Below, in pieces: positions 34,174 to 43,218 of a DNA stretch of 64,000 bases (position 1 is the first letter of the stretch; the number at the start of each line of letters is the position of its first letter). The position numbers were made by a program, and so were the translations under genes. Source of the DNA: Nitrospira lenta (lineage in GTDB: Bacteria > Nitrospirota > Nitrospiria > Nitrospirales > Nitrospiraceae); contig CAMBDY010000005.1 of NCBI GenBank assembly GCA_945865525.1, positions 1 through 64,000 of the forward strand, written 5' to 3'. The notes beneath the pieces were generated by a model. That model did not search any database. It was not told the DNA's origin and was given only the letters and a program-made list of their open reading frames with translations.

Positions 34174-36966
34174 ATGGCAAGTACTCGACAGCCTCTCGTT
34201 CCTTCGCAAGACCTGATCGTCGAAGGGGCGCGCCAAAACAACCTCAAGAACATCTCGCTCCGCATCCCCCACAATCAGGTCACGGCCATCACAGGGGTAT
34301 CGGGGTCGGGAAAATCCTCACTCGCCTTTGAGACCTTGTTCGCCGAAGGCCAATGGCGCTATGTAGAATCGCTCTCCATCTATGCCCGCATGTTCCTCGA
34401 TAAGGTCAACCGCCCCGACGTCGACCGGATCATCAACGTCCGCCCCGCCATTGCCATCGAGCAGAAGAACCCCATCCGCACCGCCCGCTCGACCGTCGGG
34501 ACCACAACCGAAATTGCCGACCTCCTGCGACTCCTCTTCGCCAAGGTGGGCCATCCCGTCTGTCCTGATTGCGGGATTAAAGCACGCAGCTTTCATCCGA
34601 GCAGCGTCGTAGATGACCTCCTGAGCCAGTGTCCCGATGCGCGGGCGATGATCCTCTTTCCGGTCAAAGCCCCAGCGCCAAAACAGGACCAGGCCTTTTT
34701 CCAATCACTCTTGCTGCGCGGCTTCACCAGACTGCAATGTGACCAGGAGATCCTCGATCTTCACCAAGACCACAACCTGCCTAAGACCAGGCCGGACCAC
34801 CTCCATGTAGTCCTCGACCGGCTGGTGATCCGGGAAGAGAGCCGATCCCGCCTCGTCGAAGCAATCGAAACCGCGTTGCGCGAAGGCGAAGGGCTCTGCC
34901 GCGTAGAGGTCATCGACCAGGGTACCAGGACCTACAGCACGGACTTCCGCTGCCAACCCTGCGGCAGAACGTTCGAACCGATTCGCCCAGTCCTCTTTTC
35001 CTTTAACCATCCGCTCGGCGCCTGTCCCGAGTGCAAAGGATTCGGTAATATTCTCCGCTACGACCCTGACCTCGTCATTCCCGACCACAGCAAGTCGCTA
35101 GCACAAGGCGCCATCGATCCCTGGAGCAAGCCCAGCGGCGATTGGTGGCAGAAGCAAATGTTGCTCTCCATGAAGCGGCGAGGGGTCAATCTCTCGGCCC
35201 CCTACAAGGATCTCTCACCGGAGATTCAGCAGATCCTCTGGCAGGGAGCAGGCAAGATGGAGGGGGTACAGCAGTTCTTCGACTACCTGGAGGGGAAGCG
35301 CTACAAACTGCATGTGCGTGTCATGCTCAGCCGCTACCGCACGCCGGTCTCCTGCCCGAACTGCGCGGGGTCCCGCCTCAGACCTGCCGCGCGTTACGTG
35401 AAGATTGCGGGCCAAGACATCCATGAGCTGTCCTCACTCACGATTGAAGAGGTCGCAGCCTGGCTGGCAGCCCTCCCCCTCTCGCCCTATGAAGAACAGA
35501 TCGCCCAAGACATCCTCAAACAGCTAATAGCCAAGCTCAACTTTCTCCTCCGTGTAGGCCTCAGCTATCTAACCCTCTCCCGCCAGACCCGCACCCTCTC
35601 GGGAGGCGAGGCCCAGCGGGCTGCCTTAGCTAATCAACTCGGTGCACGATTGGTCGGCACCCTCTACGTCCTCGACGAACCGACCATCGGCCTCCACCCT
35701 CGCGACACCGCTACGCTCGCCGGTATCCTGCGAGAGCTGGCAGTCCAAGGCAACACCGTCGTCGTCGTCGAACATGATCGTCAAATGATGCTAGCCTCCG
35801 ACTATCTCATCGAGCTAGGCCCCCTGTCGGGAGAAAAGGGCGGCGAGGTGATCTGCGCTGCACCGCGCGAGGAATTCATCGTAGACCAACGGGCGATCAC
35901 GGCTCGCTATCTGCGCGGCGAAGACGAAATTGCCACACCCCGCTCTCGACGGAAGGGCAATGGGAAGTTCCTGATCATCGCTGGGGCTTGCGAGAACAAC
36001 CTCAAAGATCTGTTCGTCCGTATTCCCCTCGGCATGTTGGTCTGCGTCACCGGCGTCTCCGGTTCCGGCAAGAGCACCCTAGTCGAAGACACGCTCTATC
36101 GCGCCATCGCCCGCGCCTTTCGGATCGAATCCCTGCCCATAGGCAAATTTCGCGCGATTAAAGGGATCGAGCATCTGAGTGACATCAAACTCATCGACCA
36201 GGAGCCCATCGGTCGCACGCCCCGCTCGAATCCGGTTACCTACCTGAAAGCCTTCGATGACGTGCGCACCCTCTTCGCCTCTGAGCGAGAATCGCTCAGA
36301 GGCGGGCTGACACCCGGTCATTTTTCCTTCAATACCGCCGGGGGCCGCTGCGATAAATGCGAAGGGAGCGGCGTAGAAAAACTGGAAATGTATTTCTTCG
36401 AGGATATCTATGCCACCTGCGAAGCCTGCGACGGGAAACGATTCAAACCACAGATCCTCTCCATTCGCTATCGCGGGAAAACGATCCATGACGTCTTGCA
36501 GATGACGGCAGAAGACGCGCTCGAATTTTTCAGCGGGTCCCCAAAGCTGACAGAAAAACTCCTCCTGCTCACCTCCATCGGACTCGGCTATCTCCGGCTC
36601 GGCCAAGCCGCGACAACCCTCTCAGGTGGCGAAGCCCAGCGACTGAAGATCGCAGCCGAGCTCAAGGGCACCTCCACAAAAAATGGGCTTTACATCATGG
36701 ATGAACCGACCACGGGCCTGCATGTCGAGGACATCAAAAAGCTCCTGGCAATGTTGCAGAAGCTCGTGAACAGCGGCAACACCGTGGTGGTGGTGGAGCA
36801 CAACCTAGACGTGATCAAGAGCGCCGATTGGATTATCGACTTAGGGCCGGAAGGAGGATCGGCCGGAGGGCAGATTGTGGCCGAGGGAAGACCCGAACAG
36901 ATCGCAAAAGTCGCCGCCTCCCATACGGGGAGATTTCTCGCCCCCCTGCTTAGCGGTGATCCATAA
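34174..36966 (+). CDS. uvrA: UvrABC excision nuclease subunit A
   Basis: The 930-residue protein is a tandem ABC ATPase that scans DNA for damage and loads UvrB. The first Walker A is GVSGSGKSS (near 41) and the second GVSGSGKST (near 629). Signature LSGGEAQR occurs twice, with Walker B VLDEPTIGLHPRD and IMDEPTTGLHVED. Zinc-finger cysteine pairs are CPDC, CQPC...CPEC, CPNC and CDKC...CEAC. Length is near normal for UvrA (about 940). The gene stands alone; uvrB is 7 kb away. Confidence 0.96.
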   Translation: MASTRQPLVPSQDLIVEGARQNNLKNISLRIPHNQVTAITGVSGSGKSSLAFETLFAEGQWRYVESLSIYARMFLDKVNRPDVDRIINVRPAIAIEQKNPIRTARSTVGTTTEIADLLRLLFAKVGHPVCPDCGIKARSFHPSSVVDDLLSQCPDARAMILFPVKAPAPKQDQAFFQSLLLRGFTRLQCDQEILDLHQDHNLPKTRPDHLHVVLDRLVIREESRSRLVEAIETALREGEGLCRVEVIDQGTRTYSTDFRCQPCGRTFEPIRPVLFSFNHPLGACPECKGFGNILRYDPDLVIPDHSKSLAQGAIDPWSKPSGDWWQKQMLLSMKRRGVNLSAPYKDLSPEIQQILWQGAGKMEGVQQFFDYLEGKRYKLHVRVMLSRYRTPVSCPNCAGSRLRPAARYVKIAGQDIHELSSLTIEEVAAWLAALPLSPYEEQIAQDILKQLIAKLNFLLRVGLSYLTLSRQTRTLSGGEAQRAALANQLGARLVGTLYVLDEPTIGLHPRDTATLAGILRELAVQGNTVVVVEHDRQMMLASDYLIELGPLSGEKGGEVICAAPREEFIVDQRAITARYLRGEDEIATPRSRRKGNGKFLIIAGACENNLKDLFVRIPLGMLVCVTGVSGSGKSTLVEDTLYRAIARAFRIESLPIGKFRAIKGIEHLSDIKLIDQEPIGRTPRSNPVTYLKAFDDVRTLFASERESLRGGLTPGHFSFNTAGGRCDKCEGSGVEKLEMYFFEDIYATCEACDGKRFKPQILSIRYRGKTIHDVLQMTAEDALEFFSGSPKLTEKLLLLTSIGLGYLRLGQAATTLSGGEAQRLKIAAELKGTSTKNGLYIMDEPTTGLHVEDIKKLLAMLQKLVNSGNTVVVVEHNLDVIKSADWIIDLGPEGGSAGGQIVAEGRPEQIAKVAASHTGRFLAPLLSGDP

Positions 36967-37048
36967 ACAAGACGCCACGGCCGCACAAAGGTAACTCCGC
37001 GCTCACGGTTTAGTCTGTTTCCTGCTGGCGCGATTTTAGGGGATACAA

Positions 37049-37609
37049 CTAATTCAGGGAGGGGTCTAAGGGCATGTCCGAATACAAACGATAGTCGTCA
37101 CCGAGCGCGCTCACGATGTCAGCCCAGACCCGCGTGGGATCCTTGTCGAAGACGACGTTGGAGTCCGCCGGAATAGTCAACCAGGAACCGGTCTTCATTT
37201 CAGATTCCAATTGCCCGGGCCCCCAGCCAGAATAGCCAAGATAGGCGCGAAACGCATCGCGCCCTGCGCTAGAAGTCAAAATACGATCGACCAGTCCCGC
37301 ATCTCCTCCGAGGGAAATCCCGTCGAACACATAATGGGAATTCTCAGGCAATTGATCTAACCGATACAGCATCATGACCTGATTCGTCTGCACTGGCCCT
37401 CCGGAAAAGAGGACATGCTGCTGGCCTTCCAAAATTGGCACTTGCGGCAAGGCTTCCGAGACTGACATGGCCGTCGGGCGATTGACCACGACGCCCAGCG
37501 CGCCCTCCGCCCCGTGCTCACAGAGCAACACCACTGTCTGCCGAAAGTTCGGATCGCGCAAAGACGGCGCTGCAATGAGGAAGATGCCTTTTCCAAGTGG
37601 AGCTTTCAT
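37049..37609 (-). CDS. YqgE/AlgH family protein (DUF179)
   Basis: About 186 residues from the ATG at 37609, chosen because AGGA sits eight bases before it; an ATG six bases upstream is also possible. Typical segments are GKGIFLIAAPSLRDPNFRQTVVLLCEH, GALGVVVNRPT, LFSGGPVQ and AYLGYSGWGPGQLESE. The family is widespread but of unclear function, sometimes called a putative transcriptional regulator on weak evidence. No other gene shares its transcript unambiguously. Confidence 0.9.
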   Translation of the reverse strand: MKAPLGKGIFLIAAPSLRDPNFRQTVVLLCEHGAEGALGVVVNRPTAMSVSEALPQVPILEGQQHVLFSGGPVQTNQVMMLYRLDQLPENSHYVFDGISLGGDAGLVDRILTSSAGRDAFRAYLGYSGWGPGQLESEMKTGSWLTIPADSNVVFDKDPTRVWADIVSALGDDYRLYSDMPLDPSLN

Positions 37610-37791
37610 GCCCATAATCCTACCGTGCGAACCTGTGGGGTGCAAGCACCCCCCAATGGGTCTTCCACGCGTGCTCGTCTTTGTTGCCCTGAAAATGCCC
37701 TAAGGAGACCCCCACTGCGCACATCTAACGAGGGCCTAGTGAGGCCGCGCGTAACACGAACACCAGAAATTTACCGACCATCCCTTCCCTA

Positions 37792-38580
37792 TTAGCGGTA
37801 AAGAGATTCGCGCCGATCACGAAGCAGATCGTTGTACGGGGTGAGGGCTTTGTTCCGCGCGTCGGCAGGATCGATTGCAACAATATATAGTTCGTCCTGA
37901 TCGCGCGGCGCACGATGCAGAATCGCCCCATTAGGAGCGACCACTTCGCTATTGCCGATAAAGGTCAGCCGATCTTTACCTCCCCGTGCTTCGCTGCCAA
38001 TCCGGTTGCTCGTAATCGCGAACACGCGATTTTCCCGGCACCGAACCGGCATAGAATCAGGGCAATCCGGCAATACCAAATTTGAGGGATGACAAATGAT
38101 CTCCGCTCCCTTAAGCGCCAGGGTACGAGCGGCTTCCGGATAATACCAATCGAAACAGATCATCACACCGATCTTGGCCGGTCCAATATCCCAGACCGGG
38201 AACCCCGTGTCGCCCGGCGTAAAGAATAGCGTTTCTTCGAAAAACAGATGGGTCTTGCGATAACAGCCGATGAATCCGGATGGGCCAACGACCACGGCGG
38301 AGTTATAGCAGACAGATCCGGCCCGCTCAGGAAGACCGGCGACAATCACCATCTTGCGACGCTTGGCCAGATCAATCAGCCGTTGCGTGGTCGGTCCATC
38401 CGACACGGACTCCGACAGAGCGAGCACTTCCTGCTGCGAGGTGAACTGATACCCGGAGGCACACAGCTCCGGCAGGACGATCAAGTCGGCATCCGCTCCA
38501 TCAAGCGCCTGCGCAATCGTATCCAGATTGCGCGACACCTCGCCGAACTGTGGCGTAAATTGAAAATACCCGACTCGCAT
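37792..38580 (-). CDS. Nitrilase-superfamily carbon-nitrogen hydrolase
   Basis: A 262-residue amidase-type hydrolase with an intact catalytic triad: Glu38 in VLPELCASGY, Lys109 in YRKTHLF, and Cys142 in MICFDWYYPE. FDWYYPEAARTLALKGAEIICHPSN is typical for omega-amidase or N-carbamoylputrescine amidase-like branches. The natural substrate cannot be deduced. It ends near yqgE (same strand, 180 bases away) and starts upstream of a CT-rich imperfect hairpin (38590-38690) that separates it from smbP. Confidence 0.9.
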   Translation of the reverse strand: MRVGYFQFTPQFGEVSRNLDTIAQALDGADADLIVLPELCASGYQFTSQQEVLALSESVSDGPTTQRLIDLAKRRKMVIVAGLPERAGSVCYNSAVVVGPSGFIGCYRKTHLFFEETLFFTPGDTGFPVWDIGPAKIGVMICFDWYYPEAARTLALKGAEIICHPSNLVLPDCPDSMPVRCRENRVFAITSNRIGSEARGGKDRLTFIGNSEVVAPNGAILHRAPRDQDELYIVAIDPADARNKALTPYNDLLRDRRESLYR

Positions 38581-38687
38581 AGATTAAAGAGCTAACGGCC
38601 TGAGGCAAGGGGTCAGAGGGGAAACAAGGAGCAAGAGACAAGGGTCGCATATCCGCTCACCCCTCGCCTCTTGCCTCTCGCCTACAA

Positions 38688-39035
38688 TTATTTCACTTCT
38701 GACAAATGGGTGACTGCGCCCTCGGCATGCTGAGTGGCCACATCTGCGTGACCGGCCTTGCCATGGACCACGGCTTCCTTGAGATGCTTGATGCCTTCGT
38801 CCAGATGCGGATTCTTCAGGCCGGCCGCTTCTGCATGCTTGAGAGCCCCCTCGGCATGCTTCACCAAGATATCGGCATGGCCCTGCTTGCCATGGGCAAC
38901 TGCTTCCTTGGCATGTTCAACCGCCTCACTAACATGCTTGTCACCGGCAATAGCAAACCCACTGAACAGCGGGAAGCCAGCAAACACGGCAACCGCCACT
39001 ACGGCCAGTGCTTCACGATGGATTCTCATTTTCAT
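38688..39035 (-). CDS. smbP: SmbP-like His-rich small metal-binding protein
   Basis: A 115-residue exported protein: signal peptide (ALAVVAVAVFAGFPLFSGFAIA, cleavage near IAG), then repeated amphipathic helices with regularly spaced histidines: VSEAVEHAKEAVAHGKQGHA, VKHAEGALKHAEAAG, IKHLKEAVVHGKAGHADVAT. This is the architecture of SmbP from Nitrosomonas europaea, a periplasmic protein that binds several copper or other divalent ions. Nitrifiers carry heavy copper/iron loads, so a metal-buffering role is plausible. GAGGGGG precedes the ATG and an extended -10 promoter lies about 45 bases upstream. Confidence 0.88.
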   Translation of the reverse strand: MKMRIHREALAVVAVAVFAGFPLFSGFAIAGDKHVSEAVEHAKEAVAHGKQGHADILVKHAEGALKHAEAAGLKNPHLDEGIKHLKEAVVHGKAGHADVATQHAEGAVTHLSEVK

Positions 39036-39076
39036 GGATTCCCCCTCAAAAGTTAAGGTTTATTCGACAGACACAA

Positions 39077-39085
39077 ATTATAGCA
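39077..39085 (-). promoter_or_regulatory. Extended -10 promoter of smbP
   Basis: On the minus strand TGCTATAAT forms an extended -10 (TGnTATAAT) about 42 bases before the smbP ATG. A -35 box is weak (TGGTTG at 16 bases), as often seen with extended -10 promoters. This suggests strong constitutive transcription. Confidence 0.5.
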
Positions 39086-39127
39086 TAACCATCAATACAA
39101 CCACCTTACATAGCCCATTTTTAGCTG

Positions 39128-40006
39128 TCAAGAAGACCGCACTTGTGGGTCCACGTTCAGGATATGCTGCAATCCCTTAGCGTCTTTTTCTACTGGACAG
39201 GCAAAGTCCCGGCTCCACTCCCACCAGGAGCCAGGATAGTTGCGAACCTTCCGGTAACCGGCCAGCTTGAGAACAAAATAGAGCCAGGCCGACCTGACGC
39301 CACCGGTGCAATAACAGATAATTTCTTGATCCGGTGTGAGCCCCTTATCGGCCAGACTCTCCGTAATCACCACCAGATCTTTCAGCGTGGCATTCGGCTG
39401 AAGAAATCCCGCCCAGGCCAGATGAATCGCACTGGGAATATGTCCAGGCCGCGGAATGCCCGAGACCTCTTTGCCGAGATATTCCTCAAGGCTACGCGCA
39501 TCCAAAATCACGGTGGCGGGAGACGGCTGCTTGACGAGCTGTTTCACCTCGTCTTTGTTGGCAATCACGGCCGCCACCGGCTTGACCGTAAAGGTTCCGG
39601 GCTTGGGTGTCACGCAACCATGTTCGAACGGCCGTTTCTCCTGTACCCACTTGACCCATCCCCCGTCGAGGATGCGCAGCTTCGTATGGCCAAAATATTC
39701 CAACATCCAGAACATGCGACCTTCGTCGCCCCAGTTATCGAAGGGATTGGAATAGATCACCACATCGCTGTCCTGACTAATGCCCAAAGCACGGATTGTC
39801 TGTTCCATCCGCCCGCGATCGGGATTCAGCAGGCCCTTCGGGACGGCCTTGGGGTCACTGTACTCATGCCACGTCGAATGCACCGCTCCAGGAATATGCC
39901 CGCCGAACTCGTAGGTGGCCCGTCCGCGCACGTCCAGAATGACTAGGCCTGGCTGCCCTAAGCTCTGTTGAAGGGTTTCGGTATCGATCAACAACGGGTG
40001 TGTCAT
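39128..40006 (-). CDS. Two-domain rhodanese sulfurtransferase
   Basis: The 292-residue protein has two rhodanese domains. The N-terminal one (VILDVRGRATYEFGGHIPGAVH) lacks an active cysteine, having IYSNPFDNW at that position. The C-terminal one carries Cys233 in CYCTGGVRS, the catalytic loop, which accepts sulfane sulfur to form a persulfide. The CTGGVRS loop and WYWEWS-like end (SWWEWSRD) are typical of thiosulfate or 3-mercaptopyruvate sulfurtransferases. No signal peptide, so cytoplasmic. It follows the pentaheme cytochrome by about 30 bases and may be cotranscribed. Confidence 0.92.
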   Translation of the reverse strand: MTHPLLIDTETLQQSLGQPGLVILDVRGRATYEFGGHIPGAVHSTWHEYSDPKAVPKGLLNPDRGRMEQTIRALGISQDSDVVIYSNPFDNWGDEGRMFWMLEYFGHTKLRILDGGWVKWVQEKRPFEHGCVTPKPGTFTVKPVAAVIANKDEVKQLVKQPSPATVILDARSLEEYLGKEVSGIPRPGHIPSAIHLAWAGFLQPNATLKDLVVITESLADKGLTPDQEIICYCTGGVRSAWLYFVLKLAGYRKVRNYPGSWWEWSRDFACPVEKDAKGLQHILNVDPQVRSS

Positions 40007-40037
40007 ATCATTCCTTTGTAGCTTGAACTGTCAACGA

Positions 40038-41324
40038 TCAGCCCGCAGCGCCGGCCTTACAACTTGTCCCCTCTGGCTGGCGGCTCAGAGTCGCTGACTG
40101 CTCGCTCTCACTTAGTGCCGCGGCGAGATCGCCGGACAGCGGGAACTCCCGCTCGTACACGACGAATCGGTAGGGATCATTTCCTGTCAGCCCATACTGG
40201 GTCTGCAACATCTCATGTTGCTTGTCGGTCAGAATGTGGTACTGCACCCGCGCCTTAACTTTCAGACCCTCTGCCTGAGCTGGGAGCTGGTAGGTAAACT
40301 GATATTCCCGGCTAGCCAAAGGCAAGAGGCGGTTATCATACAACTCCACAATAGCCGGCTGCCACATGATCCAGCGACCTATCGTGGAGGTCTGATGATC
40401 CAGCACATGCCCGCCTCGATCCTCTACGAAAAACTCTACCGTGAAATACCGGTCCGGATCGCCCGTCGGAATCTTATGGCCCGCTCCGGCATTGATGACT
40501 GTGAGAGTAAAACTCACTCGCTCGCCCGGCTTCGGCGAGACGGTATCGGCCTTTACCTGGACCCCCACTGCCCGTTTCACCATATCCGGGTCGTGCCCAC
40601 CGCGCCAGAGATGCTGCCGCCCCCGCCGAATTGGACCATTCGTCGCCACCGGCCGATCGATTTCAGGCATGTGGCAACTCTGGCAAATGAACCCCCGCTC
40701 CTTCATGAAAAACTTGCCTTCGTACTCCGAATAGGTCCCGCAGGGCCCCACATTGTAGAACTGAGCAGGACCGGACACCACATTATGGCAACGCTGACAA
40801 ACCTGCGTAGTGCGAAAGTTCGGATCGAACTTGATCGGATGCGGTGCGGCGGAGTCTTCATACGGTCCATAGACGACTCCATCTCGCACATGACAGGCTG
40901 CGCAAGTCACAGACTCTTTTTGATACTCGGGGTCGTAGTGGGGATTGGGCTTCTGCACCGCCTTCTCGACGCGCCCCCGGGGAATCTCCCCCACCAACGT
41001 CGGCTGCTGGTTTTCCAGCGGGGCATGGCAGTTCAGACAGACCCAGATATTGTTATCCTTTTTCCAATAGGCTTGGAAGAACGGATCCTCATAGGCATGG
41101 GCATGGATACTCGTCTTCCATTCGTCGTAGATCTCGCGATGACATTGGCCACAGGACTCAGCTTTCAGACTCGTCAGGCCTTCCGGGATTTTCTGAAACG
41201 GAATCGCATGGGCATAATCGGACCGCAACCCAAAAATCACAACTGGCTTAACCTCGGTGTAATAAAGATAGACGAGCAGACCCGCCAACGCAGAACCAAG
41301 CAGAATCTTAAGAAAGGTTTTCAT
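40038..41324 (-). CDS. Membrane-anchored pentaheme c-type cytochrome (paralogue 1)
   Basis: A 428-residue protein with an N-terminal membrane anchor (FLKILLGSALAGLLVYLYY) and five CXXCH heme sites: CGQCH (58), CLNCH, CAACH, CQRCH, CQSCH. The first is followed by REIYDEWKTSIHAHA, a pattern seen in cytochrome c554-like multiheme proteins. After the heme domain comes a beta-rich C-terminal domain with AGAGHKIPTGDPDRYF. Two similar proteins are encoded at 55552-56787 and 56810-58117. A periplasmic electron-transfer role is likely. Its ATG overlaps the HDAC-like stop by four bases. Confidence 0.9.
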   Translation of the reverse strand: MKTFLKILLGSALAGLLVYLYYTEVKPVVIFGLRSDYAHAIPFQKIPEGLTSLKAESCGQCHREIYDEWKTSIHAHAYEDPFFQAYWKKDNNIWVCLNCHAPLENQQPTLVGEIPRGRVEKAVQKPNPHYDPEYQKESVTCAACHVRDGVVYGPYEDSAAPHPIKFDPNFRTTQVCQRCHNVVSGPAQFYNVGPCGTYSEYEGKFFMKERGFICQSCHMPEIDRPVATNGPIRRGRQHLWRGGHDPDMVKRAVGVQVKADTVSPKPGERVSFTLTVINAGAGHKIPTGDPDRYFTVEFFVEDRGGHVLDHQTSTIGRWIMWQPAIVELYDNRLLPLASREYQFTYQLPAQAEGLKVKARVQYHILTDKQHEMLQTQYGLTGNDPYRFVVYEREFPLSGDLAAALSESEQSATLSRQPEGTSCKAGAAG

Positions 41325-42265
41325 GCGGTTACGAGAGCCTGAATATGTCGATCCACCGACGCAGCCAAGGATGTCAGATGATACCCGCCTTCGAGCGATG
41401 AAAGAATCCGGCCGTTCGCATGCCGTTTAGCGATACCAGCTATGATGTCGGTAAGGTCCCCGTAGCCCTCTTCTGTCAGCCCCATGCTCGCAAGAGGATC
41501 GTCCCGATGCGCATCGAACCCGGCTGAAATGAGCACGAACTCCGGCTTGAACGCATCAGCTGCCGGGACCAGCGTTTTCTGAAAGACGGCGCGGTATGCC
41601 TCATCGCCCTCCCCCGCCTCCATCGGGACATTGATCGTGAACCCCTCCCCGGCCCCTCGGCCTCGCTCCGTCGCACGGCCCGTACCGGGATAGTGGGGAA
41701 ATTGCTGGGTACTGAAGAACAAAACCGACGGGTCCTCTTCAAAACTATGCTGCGTCCCGTTCCCGTGATGCACGTCCCAATCAACGATCAAAACCCGGCT
41801 GAGCCTATAGCGCTTCTGTGCGTAGCGCGCGGCAATCGCCACATTATTGAAAAGACAGAAGCCCATTGCCTGCCCCGCCTCTGCATGGTGCCCCGGCGGC
41901 CTCACCGCACAAAACACATGATCTACCACTTGAGACATGATCGCATCGACCCCAGCCAAGGCGCCTCCGGCTGCCAGATAGGCAGCAGTTAGGGAACCGG
42001 GGGACATGGACGTATCAGGATCGAGCGAGAGCCGCCCCGTTACTGGAGCATGGGTTTTCAGCATCTCAAGATAGGGCGCCTCATGGATCTGCCTAATCCA
42101 TTCGTCCTCCGCTTTTCGGGGTTGAATCCTGGTCAACCGAGCCGCCGTTCCGCTCTGTTCGAGTTGCTGCATGATCGCGCGGAGCCGATTGGGCGACTCA
42201 GGATGCCCTGCGCCCATATCATGGCCAAGATAGCGTGGATCGTAGACGAGTCCGGTGCTGCCCAT
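41321..42265 (-). CDS. Histone-deacetylase-fold hydrolase (AcuC/HDAC family)
   Basis: The 314-residue arginase/deacetylase-fold enzyme has all zinc-site motifs: RPPGHHAE, DWDVHHGNGTQHSF, ISAGFDAHRDDPLA, and the catalytic tyrosine in LEGGYHL. Bacterial members deacetylate polyamines, acetyl-lysine proteins or other amides. No signal peptide is seen. Its stop overlaps the start of a pentaheme cytochrome gene (ATGA), which is odd for enzymes in different compartments. The substrate is unknown. Confidence 0.93.
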   Translation of the reverse strand: MGSTGLVYDPRYLGHDMGAGHPESPNRLRAIMQQLEQSGTAARLTRIQPRKAEDEWIRQIHEAPYLEMLKTHAPVTGRLSLDPDTSMSPGSLTAAYLAAGGALAGVDAIMSQVVDHVFCAVRPPGHHAEAGQAMGFCLFNNVAIAARYAQKRYRLSRVLIVDWDVHHGNGTQHSFEEDPSVLFFSTQQFPHYPGTGRATERGRGAGEGFTINVPMEAGEGDEAYRAVFQKTLVPAADAFKPEFVLISAGFDAHRDDPLASMGLTEEGYGDLTDIIAGIAKRHANGRILSSLEGGYHLTSLAASVDRHIQALVTA

Positions 42266-42414
42266 GACAAAGTCCAGTGAGCTGTGATGAATGAGGGGCT
42301 CCTACTCATTACCCTTTATACACCACCGATTACACTGTAGAGCTTATCACGCAGGAAAGCCTATAGACAATGCGCGTTCGCCGCTGCTATCGTCACATGG
42401 ACTTGGAGGAAGCC

Positions 42415-42732
42415 ATGGCGAATCGCCGCATCGAGCCGCTCAAAAAGATCTTGGAAATCGATCCGACCGACGAAGTCGCCTGGTTCGGCTTGGGAAAGGC
42501 CTATATGGACGATATGAACTTCGAAGAAGCGGCCAAAGCCCTACAGCAATGTGTCACGGTTAAGCCCACCTACTCAGCCGCCTATTATGCCCTAGCTCAA
42601 TCGCTGCAGAAACTGGATCGAATCGACGAATGCCGGACCGTTTGCACCACCGGCATCAACGTCTCCACAAAAAACGGCGACATGATGGTCACAAAGAGTC
42701 TGGAATCGCTCAACGGCTCACTGCCCGCCTAA
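42415..42732 (+). CDS. Small tetratricopeptide-repeat protein
   Basis: About 105 residues from the ATG at 42415, which has GGAGG six bases upstream. Two to three TPR motifs are visible: VAWFGLGKAYMDDMNFEEAAKAL, YSAAYYALAQSLQKLDRIDECRTVC and a final helix. It is probably a cytoplasmic scaffold protein. It is divergent from the HDAC-like gene, and its 3' end overlaps a minus-strand gene by four bases. Confidence 0.8.
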   Translation: MANRRIEPLKKILEIDPTDEVAWFGLGKAYMDDMNFEEAAKALQQCVTVKPTYSAAYYALAQSLQKLDRIDECRTVCTTGINVSTKNGDMMVTKSLESLNGSLPA

Positions 42733-43064
42733 GTTGGTTCCGCCCGTTCGTCATCATCATTGTCAGATATTAGGCCGAGGGCTTCCGGCTCGTGCTTAAA
42801 AATTTCCTCGTACACTTCGTCCAACCAGCGGCTCGCGTAGTCCAGGATCTCCCGGACTAACGGTTCCGGCTGGCCCGTCCGTTTGATCGTCCACTGGCAA
42901 ACATATTCCAGCAGCACCTCCCGCTCAAACCGCTTCGACGATTGCGTCGCGAGCGTCGTCATTTCACCAAAACCGGTCATGAGGATATCAGCCACCGTGT
43001 CTCGCCCGTACGACGTGCTAGCTGTGACATATTGAATGGCCCGATTGAGTTCTTGGCCGGTCAT
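42729..43064 (-). CDS. Hypothetical acidic protein
   Basis: A 111-residue soluble protein with no recognised domain. It is largely helical (NRAIQYVTASTSYGRDTVADILM; REVLLEYVCQWTIKRTGQPEP; ILDYASRWLDEVYEEIFK) and ends in an acidic tail (SDNDDDERAEPT). The frame has normal codon use and a conventional ATG. It is convergent with the TPR gene and divergent from pepF. Function unknown. Confidence 0.6.
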   Translation of the reverse strand: MTGQELNRAIQYVTASTSYGRDTVADILMTGFGEMTTLATQSSKRFEREVLLEYVCQWTIKRTGQPEPLVREILDYASRWLDEVYEEIFKHEPEALGLISDNDDDERAEPT

Positions 43065-43218
43065 GAAATCTCCGTTGCGCTTGGCTCATCATACCGCGAT
43101 GCCGCCACAGATGGAAGATTCTAGCCGCCAGAAAATCCCACCGACTGCATGCGTGAGAATGGTATGCTTACCAGTTATCAGCCTCACCATGTGAGGCGAG
43201 ATGAAGGAGACATTATCT

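Noticed and set aside
38585-38690. CT-rich imperfect repeats, considered as a CRISPR-like or microsatellite array
   Set aside because: Only one irregular inverted pair (AGGCAAG/CTTGCCT); no regular direct repeats or spacers.
40215-41342. 375-codon plus-strand ORF opposite the pentaheme cytochrome
   Set aside because: Antisense shadow of a gene with five intact CXXCH motifs.
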